Assembly (NCBI GenBank): GCA_963617275.1
Contig: CAVENX010000017.1
Location: 1 to 42,525 of the forward strand
Direction: 5' to 3'
Origin: Limivicinus sp963617275
Lineage (GTDB): Bacteria; Bacillota; Clostridia; Oscillospirales; Oscillospiraceae
DNA length: 42,525 bases
Part shown: positions 25,265 through 32,329 of the stretch, piece by piece
Position numbering within the stretch: the first letter of the stretch is position 1
How the letters are laid out: each line of letters starts with the position of its first letter
Notes under the pieces: generated by a model
Database searches by the model: none
What the model was told of the DNA's origin: nothing
What the model saw: only the letters and a program-made list of their open reading frames with translations
Program-made: the position numbers and the translations under genes

Positions 25265-26179
25265 ATGAGCAGAAAAGCAATAATCGATATCGGCTCCAAT
25301 TCTATAAAGTTCTTTGTTGGTGAGCTTGGCGAAGATGGAACCATAAACACTGTTCTTGATACAAACGACATCGTCCGTCTCGGTGAGGACCTTAACAAAA
25401 CGGGTATGATCTGTCCCGCGGCTATGGAACGCAACGTCGCTTCCGTGGCAAGCTTCTGCGCAAAGGCAAAAGAGCTGGGCGCAGATCAGATAGTCGCCGT
25501 CGGCACGATGGCTCTGCGCACCGCCTCCAACAGCGGCGAATTTGTCGAGAAGGTCAAAGGCGCCTGCGGTATTGACGTTCAGATAATCCCCGGCGAGGAA
25601 GAAGCGCGCCTGTCCTATTTGGCGGTTCTGTCCGGTCTTCCGCTTCAGGGCGGCGACCTTGTTATATTCGACACCGGCGGCGGCAGCACCGAATTTATTT
25701 TCGGTCACGGCACCGAGCTTGTCAAGCGTTTCAGCGTCAACCTTGGCTCTGTACGCATCACGGAGAATTATCTCAACTCCGACCCCGTAACGCCCGATCA
25801 GGTCACCGCCGCACTCGCGCAGATCAACAAGGAATTTGCCGAAGCCGGTGTTGACGGACATCCCGCACAGCTCGTTGGCATGGGCGGTACCGTCACCAGC
25901 ATGGGCGCTGTCAAGCACAGAATGGTCAAGTATGACCCCGACGTCATTCAGGGCTCCACACTCACACTCGAGGATATCCGTGAGCAGATAAGCGATTACA
26001 GCACCCGCACCATAGAGCAGCGCAAGGAAATGCCCGGCCTTCAGCCCAAGCGTGCCGACGTTATTCTTGCAGGCGCATGCATCCTTGACGTCATCTGCGA
26101 GCGTCTCGGCGCGGACAAGCTGACCATAAGCGACAGAGGTCTGCGTCACGGTCTGGCTTTCGATCTTTTCCGGAAATAA
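25265..26179 (+). CDS. ppx: Ppx/GppA family phosphatase
   Basis: A 304-residue member of the exopolyphosphatase/guanosine pentaphosphatase family, which cleaves terminal phosphate from polyphosphate or pppGpp. The actin-like ATPase fold signatures are present: IDIGSNSIKFFVGEL (6-20), the GEEEARLSYLAV catalytic glutamate region, IFDTGGGSTEFIFG and GMGGTVTSM. It lacks the C-terminal extra domains of E. coli Ppx and GppA, matching the short form. GAGGG precedes the ATG by eight bases. It forms a pair with the CYTH-like gene. Sequence does not decide between the two substrates. Confidence 0.92.
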   Translation: MSRKAIIDIGSNSIKFFVGELGEDGTINTVLDTNDIVRLGEDLNKTGMICPAAMERNVASVASFCAKAKELGADQIVAVGTMALRTASNSGEFVEKVKGACGIDVQIIPGEEEARLSYLAVLSGLPLQGGDLVIFDTGGGSTEFIFGHGTELVKRFSVNLGSVRITENYLNSDPVTPDQVTAALAQINKEFAEAGVDGHPAQLVGMGGTVTSMGAVKHRMVKYDPDVIQGSTLTLEDIREQISDYSTRTIEQRKEMPGLQPKRADVILAGACILDVICERLGADKLTISDRGLRHGLAFDLFRK

Positions 26180-26227
26180 CACGCAAAACAGAGCGAACTC
26201 AAAACTTTTGATTGAGAGGAATATAAA

Positions 26228-27298
26228 ATGAAGAAAATCATTGCATTGCTCCTTACCCTCGCCATGGTATTCGCCCTTTGCGCCTGCGGCGCACAGAGCG
26301 CGCCCGCAGAGAAAGCCGAAGCGCCCGCAGAGAAAGCCGAAGCGCCCGCAGAAGCAGCCGCTCCTGCTGAAGAGGCCGCCGCTCCCGCAGAGGAAGCCGC
26401 TGCCGCCTGGGAACCCAAGCAGCCCATAACCATCATGAACTACGTCGCAGCAGGCGGCGCAATGGATCTTGCCACCCGCAAGTTCGTTGAGATCGCATCC
26501 AAGTACACCGACGCAACCTTCGTCGTTGACAACATGACCGGCGCTTCCGGCATGATCGCGGCGGACTACGTTCTCGATCAACCCGCTGACGGCTATCTCA
26601 TTTACGCCACTACAGTAACTTACGTTTACGGTATCGCAGCGGCAGAGGAAGACGCCGAAAAGTACATCAACGGTCTTACATGGATTGACAACATCATGGC
26701 AGACCCCTACTGCATCCTCGTTCCCAGCAGCAGCGAGTACACACTTGAGTCCCTTGTAGAGGAGGCTAAGAACGGCAGCATGATCTGGTGTGAGCCCAAC
26801 GCGGGCGGTGCAAAGCACATTGCAGCTATCCAGATGTGCAACGCGCTCGGCATTGATGTTCAGGTCGTACCCTATGAGTCCGGCCCGCTTGCTATCGGCG
26901 CTGTTCTCGGTGGTCAGGGCGTTGCCAGTGTCGGCAATCCCGGCGATACCACAAAGTATGAGGTCAAGGCCGTTGCAGTCGCAAACGACGGCAGACTTGA
27001 AGGCTTTGATGTTCCCACCTTTACAGAACTTGGTTATGATTCCTCACTCGACAAGATCTCCATGTGGCGCGGCTACGCCGTCAAGAACGGCACTCCCGCC
27101 GAGATGATCGAGTGGTTCCAGAATCTTTGCCAGCAGGTCACGGAAGACCCTGATTGGCAGGCATACTTTGCCCCGCAGTTCGTCAGCGTCACCAATGAGC
27201 GCACGGAAGACTTCACCGCCAGAGTCATGGCCGACTTCGAGACCGGCAAGACCGTCCTCAAGGGCGTCGGCATGATCAGTGAAGACTACGAGGGCTGA
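26228..27298 (+). CDS. TctC-type tripartite tricarboxylate transporter binding lipoprotein
   Basis: The 356-residue substrate-binding subunit of a TTT transporter. The signal peptide ends in the lipobox LCAC (lipid-anchored Cys at about residue 19). A linker of about 40 residues made almost only of Ala, Pro, Glu and Lys then separates the membrane anchor from the binding domain. The domain has the TctC features YVAAGGAMDLATRKF, FVVDNMTGASGMIAADYV and the C-terminal WFQNLCQQV. TTT systems carry citrate, tartrate, terephthalate and other carboxylates; the ligand here is unknown. GAGAGGAA lies before the ATG. The membrane subunits follow in order B, A. Most studied TctC proteins are proteobacterial and periplasmic, so the lipid anchor with spacer is an adaptation to a single-membrane cell. 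Confidence 0.93.
   Translation: MKKIIALLLTLAMVFALCACGAQSAPAEKAEAPAEKAEAPAEAAAPAEEAAAPAEEAAAAWEPKQPITIMNYVAAGGAMDLATRKFVEIASKYTDATFVVDNMTGASGMIAADYVLDQPADGYLIYATTVTYVYGIAAAEEDAEKYINGLTWIDNIMADPYCILVPSSSEYTLESLVEEAKNGSMIWCEPNAGGAKHIAAIQMCNALGIDVQVVPYESGPLAIGAVLGGQGVASVGNPGDTTKYEVKAVAVANDGRLEGFDVPTFTELGYDSSLDKISMWRGYAVKNGTPAEMIEWFQNLCQQVTEDPDWQAYFAPQFVSVTNERTEDFTARVMADFETGKTVLKGVGMISEDYEG
26300..26341 (+). repeat. Two 21-bp tandem repeats in TctC linker
   Basis: Two identical 21-base units (26300-26320 and 26321-26341) encode APAEKAE twice. A third, diverged unit follows. This is an in-frame coding repeat that can change linker length by slippage. Confidence 0.9.
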
Positions 27299-27331
27299 TC
27301 TTAAATATCCTTAAAACAGCGAAATTACTTC

Positions 27332-27381
27332 GCCCGTCCGGTATTTATTGAATATCTGATAACTATCCGGACGGGCATTTT
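27332..27381 (+). terminator. Hairpin between tctC and tctB, possible attenuator
   Basis: A 10-bp perfect stem, GCCCGTCCGG (27332-27341) with CCGGACGGGC (27367-27376), around a 25-base AT-rich loop and followed by ATTTTAT. The weak T tract suggests partial termination, or an mRNA-stabilising hairpin that raises TctC relative to TctB/A. Confidence 0.55.
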
Positions 27382-27471
27382 ATGACCGGATTCCACCCAA
27401 CGCCGCTCCCGCTGCCGCTTGCGGAGAGCCTGCGCCTTATAAACCCAGAAGCGGCAGATTGGAGAAAAGAT

Positions 27472-28044
27472 ATGGAAGCCTTTTCAAAATGGCTTGCTTC
27501 CCTTGATTATTATTGGATACTGCTGGGCGCGGTCGTGATAATGGCCGCACTGTTCTTTGTATTCCGCGCAATACCCAAAACGCGCCCCGTCACAGGTCAG
27601 CTCATAACACTGAGCGGCATGTGCGTTCTTTCGCTGCTGTTCTACATTCTCACCTTCTCGCTGCGCGTCAGCAAAATGTCCGCGTCCACAGGCTTTACGG
27701 CGCGCACGATGCCGCGCCTCTGGTGCGCGCTCATGGTGCCTATCGCTATCGCGGCCTTTGTGGAAATAATCCGCCATGGCAGCAAGGACGAGCCTTTCGG
27801 CCGCTGGGGTCTCGCGCTTGGCGTTGCCCTCGCTTCGATATTCAGCGTGATAATGTTCAAATTCCTCGGCTACTACATCAGCAGCGCCCTGTTCATTGTC
27901 GGCGTGATGCTTGTCATGAATGAACGCCGCTGGAAGATGCTTGTTATAACCCCCGCCGCATGGATCGTATTCACCTATTTTGTGTTTCAGAAAATGCTTT
28001 ACATCGGCCTGCCGTCGGGCATGCTGTTCGATTTGATATTCTGA
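27472..28044 (+). CDS. TctB-like small membrane subunit of TTT transporter
   Basis: A 190-residue membrane protein with four predicted transmembrane segments, the usual shape of TctB. I chose the ATG at 27472 because GGAGAAAAG lies seven bases upstream. An in-frame ATG at 27382 sits in the T-rich tail of the preceding hairpin and would add a proline-rich, non-conserved stretch. TctB sequences vary strongly, so the call depends on position between TctC and TctA and on topology. It ends 13 bases before tctA. Confidence 0.8.
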   Translation: MEAFSKWLASLDYYWILLGAVVIMAALFFVFRAIPKTRPVTGQLITLSGMCVLSLLFYILTFSLRVSKMSASTGFTARTMPRLWCALMVPIAIAAFVEIIRHGSKDEPFGRWGLALGVALASIFSVIMFKFLGYYISSALFIVGVMLVMNERRWKMLVITPAAWIVFTYFVFQKMLYIGLPSGMLFDLIF

Positions 28045-28057
28045 GGAGGAGAGTATA

Positions 28058-29569
28058 ATGGCTGAAATATTCAAAAACCTCGGCATGGGCTTTGCGTCCA
28101 TTGCGGGCGTAACACCTGTCCTGCTCATACTTCTCGGCGTGTGCGTCGGTATACTCGGCGGCGCCATCCCCGGCATTTCCCCGTCCATGGCAGTCGCACT
28201 GCTGCTGCCGATAACCTATACAATGTCCCCGGCAATGGCTATGGTCATGCTTATGGGCATTTATATCGGCGCAAATTACGGCGGCTCGATAACCGCTATC
28301 GCCATAAACACCCCCGGCACTCCGTCCGCGACCGTCACATCCTTTGACGGTTACCCCCTCAACAAGCAGGGACGCGCCGGCGAGGCAATGGGCATTTCGC
28401 TCTGGGCTTCGACGATCGGCGGCATTGTCAGCATATTCATTCTTATATTCTTCTCCGTCCCGCTGTCCAAGGTGGCGCTCAAGTTCTGGCCGAGTGAGTA
28501 TTTTGCCCTGTGCTTCATGGGTCTTACCACCGTTGCAACACTCGGCGGAAAGAATTGGAAAAAGGCGCTGGCCGCCGTTATATTCGGCCTACTGCTCAAC
28601 ACAATGGGTCTTGACCCCGCTTTCAGCGTAAAGCGCTTTACTTTTAACGTCAACAGGCTCTATGACGGTATAGAAATGGTTCCCGTGCTTATCGGTCTTT
28701 TCGCTCTCGGCGAAGTCCTCAGCAATCTTGAGCATTACGATCCCCACAAAAAGGAAGCAAGCGCAAAGGGTTCCTACAAGCTTCCCAAGCTCAGCTATTA
28801 TTGGAAGCTCAAATGGCCTATCCTCCGTGCGGGCGTTATCGGCTGCCTTATAGGCATATTCCCCGGCGCAGGCGGAACTATCGCCTCCTTCCTTGCGTAT
28901 GACGTTGAAAAACGGTGCAGCAAGCATCCCGAGGAGTTCGGTCACGGTGCTCTTGAAGGCGTATGCGCAGCAGAAGCTTCAAACTCCGGCTCAGTCGGCG
29001 GTGCAATGGTGCCTATGCTGACGCTCGGTATCCCCGGCAGCTCCACAGCAGCCGTGCTGATGAGCGCACTGATGATACATAACCTCACTCCCGGCGCTCA
29101 GCTGTTCACAAATGAGCCTGCGCTTGTCTATGGCCTGTTCGCTTCCATGTTTGTTGCAAACGCGCTCATGGTTCTCGTCGGAACCTACGGGAGCAGGCTC
29201 TGGGTCCGCGTCGGCGACCTGCCCAAGACTCTGCTCTATCCACTGATCTTCGCTTTCTCCATTCTCGGCAGCTATTCGATCAACAAATCGCTCTTCGACG
29301 TTGGTACCTGCCTTATATTCGGCATTATAGGCTGGATGTTCAAGAAGTACGATTATCCCGCCTCCCCCGTCGTCCTCGGTCTTGTTCTGGGCCGTCTCAT
29401 GGAGCTTAACTTCGGTCAGGCGCTTATGGTCAGCGGCATTTCCAGCTTCATCACGCGCCCGATGACCGTAATACTCTTCGTTATCAGCATCGCTGCCATT
29501 ATATACCCCATTCTTGCCGAGAAAAAGGCGCAGAAAAAGCTCGCGGCAAAGAAAGCCGCCGAAAACTGA
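28058..29569 (+). CDS. TctA-like large membrane subunit of TTT transporter
   Basis: A 503-residue polytopic membrane protein with about 12 segments. The TctA family signatures GGAIPGISPSMAVALLLP, GIYIGANYGGSITAIAINTPG, GLFALGEVL, FPGAGGTIASFLAYDVEK and PMLTLGIPGSSTAAVLM are all visible. It is the ion-coupled channel of the transporter, moving carboxylates captured by TctC. GAGGAGAG lies before the ATG. The C terminus is a lysine-rich cytoplasmic tail. It ends 18 bases before adk. Confidence 0.95.
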   Translation: MAEIFKNLGMGFASIAGVTPVLLILLGVCVGILGGAIPGISPSMAVALLLPITYTMSPAMAMVMLMGIYIGANYGGSITAIAINTPGTPSATVTSFDGYPLNKQGRAGEAMGISLWASTIGGIVSIFILIFFSVPLSKVALKFWPSEYFALCFMGLTTVATLGGKNWKKALAAVIFGLLLNTMGLDPAFSVKRFTFNVNRLYDGIEMVPVLIGLFALGEVLSNLEHYDPHKKEASAKGSYKLPKLSYYWKLKWPILRAGVIGCLIGIFPGAGGTIASFLAYDVEKRCSKHPEEFGHGALEGVCAAEASNSGSVGGAMVPMLTLGIPGSSTAAVLMSALMIHNLTPGAQLFTNEPALVYGLFASMFVANALMVLVGTYGSRLWVRVGDLPKTLLYPLIFAFSILGSYSINKSLFDVGTCLIFGIIGWMFKKYDYPASPVVLGLVLGRLMELNFGQALMVSGISSFITRPMTVILFVISIAAIIYPILAEKKAQKKLAAKKAAEN

Positions 29570-29587
29570 AATACGGACGGATAACAT

Positions 29588-30220
29588 ATGAAACTCATCT
29601 TACTCGGCGCACCCGGCGCCGGAAAAGGGACACAGGCGGAACGGCTCTGCAAACGCCTGAATATTCCCACAATTTCTACCGGCAACATTCTTCGCGCCGC
29701 CGTCAGGAACGGCACGCCGACAGGGCTGAAGGCCAAGGCCTGTATGGACGCAGGTCATCTCGTCCCGGATGACATTATAATCGGCATCATCAACGAGCGG
29801 CTTGCCCAGCCCGATTGCGAAGGCGGCTATATCCTCGACGGCGTGCCGCGCACGATTGCGCAGGCCGAAGCCCTTGAGGCGGCGGGCATCAAATTTGATG
29901 CCGCAGTCTCCATTGAGATTTCCGACGAGGCAATCATGGAGCGTATGTCCGGAAGACGGGTTTGCCCCGCCTGCGGCGCGAGCTATCATGTTCTGGCCAT
30001 TCCGCCAAAGGCGGAGGGCGTGTGCGACAATTGCAGCGCACAGCTCATCACCCGTAAAGACGATGAGCCGGAAACCGTAAAGGCAAGGCTTGACGTCTAC
30101 CACCGCGAAACGGAGCCTCTCAAGGACTTCTATGCAAAGCGCGGTCTGCTCTGCGCGGTGCAGACAAAGCCTACCGCGGAAGAAACCACGGCGGCGATAC
30201 TTTCAGCGCTCGGTCTCTGA
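29588..30220 (+). CDS. adk: Adenylate kinase, zinc-finger type
   Basis: Adenylate kinase converts AMP and ATP to two ADP. The 210-residue protein has the P-loop GAPGAGKGT (7-15), the AMP-site STGNILRAAV, DGVPRTIAQAEAL and the lid domain with four cysteines (CPACG...CDNC), the structural zinc site typical of Gram-positive enzymes. It sits 18 bases after tctA and is closed by a terminator, so it appears to share the transporter transcript. In most Firmicutes adk lies in the secY-adk-map ribosomal operon, so this may be a second copy or a moved gene. The upstream ribosome binding site is weak. Confidence 0.95.
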   Translation: MKLILLGAPGAGKGTQAERLCKRLNIPTISTGNILRAAVRNGTPTGLKAKACMDAGHLVPDDIIIGIINERLAQPDCEGGYILDGVPRTIAQAEALEAAGIKFDAAVSIEISDEAIMERMSGRRVCPACGASYHVLAIPPKAEGVCDNCSAQLITRKDDEPETVKARLDVYHRETEPLKDFYAKRGLLCAVQTKPTAEETTAAILSALGL

Positions 30221-30271
30221 TACTATCCCCTGATCTTCAATCAGGCAGCGGCCGGAGCTGAAAATATTCGT

Positions 30272-30305
30272 GGGCGGCAGCCCATAACGGGCTGCTGTCC
30301 TTTTT
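30272..30305 (+). terminator. Terminator after adk
   Basis: A 12-bp stem, GGGCGGCAGCCC with GGGCTGCTGTCC (two G-U pairs) around ATAAC, followed directly by TTTTT. Confidence 0.85.
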
Positions 30306-30347
30306 ATACTCAAAAACCTTTTTTCTTTGACAGGATGTGACCAAATT

Positions 30348-31076
30348 ATGGTTTTTTTGATGAACACGCTTGAATATCTGCGGGAGCTCAGTCTGGCTTC
30401 GGTATGCCTGCGGCTGCTGCTTGCCATCGCCTTCGGCGGGCTGATCGGTCTTGACAGAGAGCGCAAGCGCCGCCCTGCCGGATTCAGAACATACATGCTT
30501 GTCTGCATGGGCGCAGCGCTGACAATGCTGCTCGGGCAGTATGAATATATGATGGTGACGGGGCCGTGGAAAGATGTCTCGGTGTCTCTCGGCGTGAAGA
30601 CGGATGTATCGCGTTTCGGCGCACAGGTCATAAATGGCATCGGCTTTCTCGGCGCAGGAACGATCATAGTCACCGGACGGAATGAGGTAAAGGGGCTTAC
30701 GACAGCCGCTGGTCTATGGACAAGCGCCTGCATGGGGCTTTCCGTAGGAGCCGGCTTTTATGAGTGCACGCTCATCGCGTTCGTACTTATCCTTGTTTCA
30801 ATGCAGGTTTTTCCGGCTATCGAAACCTACTTTGTCACAACCAGCCGGAATCTTAATATATACGTGCGCTTCAACAGCGTCGTGGATGTGTGCGAGATCA
30901 CAAACGCACTGCGTAATATGAACGTTGTTGTGTATGAGATCGAGCTTAACAAAAATTCGCAGGCGGACGCCGACGGGGCGATACTCGAGCTGCGTCTGCC
31001 CAAAGCCCTTGAGCATGAACAGGTCGTAACGGCGATAGCCGGACTTGAGTGCGTCAGAGGCGTTGACGAGGTATAA
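30348..31076 (+). CDS. MgtC/SapB family membrane protein, copy 1
   Basis: A 242-residue protein of the MgtC/SapB family: four to five membrane helices with the family motifs AIAFGGLIGLDRERKRRPAGFRTYMLVC, FGAQVINGIGFLGAGTI and VKGLTTAAGLW, then a soluble ACT-like C-terminal domain (about residues 160-242). Family members have been linked to magnesium limitation, membrane potential and F-ATPase modulation; the exact function here is unknown. I chose the ATG at 30348. A TTG at 30327 would add residues within the leader. An AGGA is present but rather far from the start. It is followed 15 bases later by a second family member. Confidence 0.88.
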   Translation: MVFLMNTLEYLRELSLASVCLRLLLAIAFGGLIGLDRERKRRPAGFRTYMLVCMGAALTMLLGQYEYMMVTGPWKDVSVSLGVKTDVSRFGAQVINGIGFLGAGTIIVTGRNEVKGLTTAAGLWTSACMGLSVGAGFYECTLIAFVLILVSMQVFPAIETYFVTTSRNLNIYVRFNSVVDVCEITNALRNMNVVVYEIELNKNSQADADGAILELRLPKALEHEQVVTAIAGLECVRGVDEV

Positions 31077-31091
31077 GGAGGTGCGATTGAT

Positions 31092-31781
31092 ATGGCTTTT
31101 TTAGACAATATACGTGATCTCAATGCGTTTTCCGTTCTTATAAGGCTGCTGCTTGCCGTCCTGTGCGGGGGCCTTGTAGGGCTTGAACGCGAACGGAAGC
31201 ACCGCCCGGCGGGCTTCCGGACGCATATCCTCATCTGCCTCGGTGCGTCGATCACAACACTGACGAGCCAGTACCTGTTCCTTGTGCGCAGTCAGTTTAC
31301 CGACATAGCACGCCTTGGAGCGCAGGTAATTGCAGGCATCGGTTTTATAGGCGCAGGCACGATAATCGTGACGCAGCACCGCCGTGTCAAAGGGCTTACC
31401 ACTGCGGCGGGACTTTGGGCAAGCGCGGCGATCGGCCTGTGCATCGGCGCGGGATTCTACGAGGGCGGCCTTGCCGCAACGGTGCTCATCCTTATGGTAG
31501 AGCTTGTGTTTTCAAAGCTTGAATACCGCATCATGGACAACGCCCGCGAAGTGAACATCCTCGTAGAGTACGAAAACATAGCGGTGCTCAATCAGGCGCT
31601 CAAATACATGAAAGAGGTCGATCTCCGCATAATCTCAATGGAGGTCATAAAAGCTGACGGGAACCCGAATGGCAAGAACTGCGTCAATATCCATCTGCTC
31701 ATACACCGCAAGCTGCGTATCCGCGACATGATAGCGGACATTGCCCAGATCCCAGGCATTGACACGGTTGAAAGACTTTGA
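31092..31781 (+). CDS. MgtC/SapB family membrane protein, copy 2
   Basis: A 229-residue paralogue of the preceding gene with the same blocks: LLLAVLCGGLVGLERERK, LGAQVIAGIGFIGAGTI and KGLTTAAGLWASAAIGL, then an ACT-like domain with REVNILVEYENIAVLNQAL. The two share the same architecture but differ in many positions, so the duplication is old. AAGGAGG lies before the ATG. The tandem arrangement suggests a heteromeric complex or different regulation of the pair, which is inference. Confidence 0.88.
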   Translation: MAFLDNIRDLNAFSVLIRLLLAVLCGGLVGLERERKHRPAGFRTHILICLGASITTLTSQYLFLVRSQFTDIARLGAQVIAGIGFIGAGTIIVTQHRRVKGLTTAAGLWASAAIGLCIGAGFYEGGLAATVLILMVELVFSKLEYRIMDNAREVNILVEYENIAVLNQALKYMKEVDLRIISMEVIKADGNPNGKNCVNIHLLIHRKLRIRDMIADIAQIPGIDTVERL

Positions 31782-31809
31782 GCGCGTAAATGCATGAATG
31801 GAGGAAGAA

Positions 31810-32265
31810 ATGTACAGGAAAAAGATTATTTGTATCGGAAGCAGCGCTGCCGAGGAGCTGCGCCTGTCAAGAGAAATTCAGGAGCGCCTCGGTTACAGCT
31901 ATGAAGTTCTTCCCTGCACCGAGGAAAACGCGGTCGAATTGGATACACTTGTCCAGAGTATACTTGCCAAACGCCCCGTGGATACGCTTGTCGTCATGCT
32001 GACCGGTGGAGCACCGGAATTGGACGCGGAACGGCTTTTGTGCACGGTACTTGCCGCACCGCTGTGGAGTGAACAGCATAATTATTCTTCTCTGCACGAC
32101 TGTTTTTCACGCCGCGTTCTCCTTGTCGCACCTGAAACCGAGACAAATACGGCGCTTGCGGAAAAATATCATGTCAGCTTTGCCGCATCCGGTGACCCGG
32201 ATGAGCTTCCCGCCCGTTACGGCTTTGGGCGGCACATAGCCGAAAAGCTGAGAAGCTTGTACTGA
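31810..32265 (+). CDS. Hypothetical protein
   Basis: A 151-residue soluble protein that I do not recognise. It starts with a beta strand KKIICIGSSAAEELRLSREI, then DTLVVMLTGGAPEL and RRVLLVAPETETN, an alternating alpha/beta pattern like a small Rossmann or receiver-like fold without the catalytic aspartates. I chose ATG at 31810 since GGAGGAAGAA lies just upstream; an ATG at 31798 precedes that site. It lies 28 bases after the second MgtC-family gene and is probably the last gene of that transcript. Confidence 0.65.
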   Translation: MYRKKIICIGSSAAEELRLSREIQERLGYSYEVLPCTEENAVELDTLVQSILAKRPVDTLVVMLTGGAPELDAERLLCTVLAAPLWSEQHNYSSLHDCFSRRVLLVAPETETNTALAEKYHVSFAASGDPDELPARYGFGRHIAEKLRSLY

Positions 32266-32289
32266 AACTTTATATATGCGTATAGAAAA

Positions 32290-32322
32290 GCCGGCGGTTC
32301 ATCTGAACCGCCGGCAAAATTT
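32290..32322. terminator. Bidirectional terminator
   Basis: An 11-bp stem, GCCGGCGGTTC with GAACCGCCGGC, around ATCT, followed by AAAATTTTTT. It lies between convergent transcripts. Confidence 0.88.
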
Positions 32323-32329
32323 TTTATTT

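Noticed and set aside
24644..26818. A long minus-strand open frame of about 720 codons
   Set aside because: It lies opposite three well-supported genes, has no ribosome binding site, and its translation is low-complexity sequence produced by the biased codon use of the plus-strand genes.
30327..30347. TTG start for the first MgtC-family gene
   Set aside because: It would add seven leader residues without family support; the ATG at 30348 fits better.
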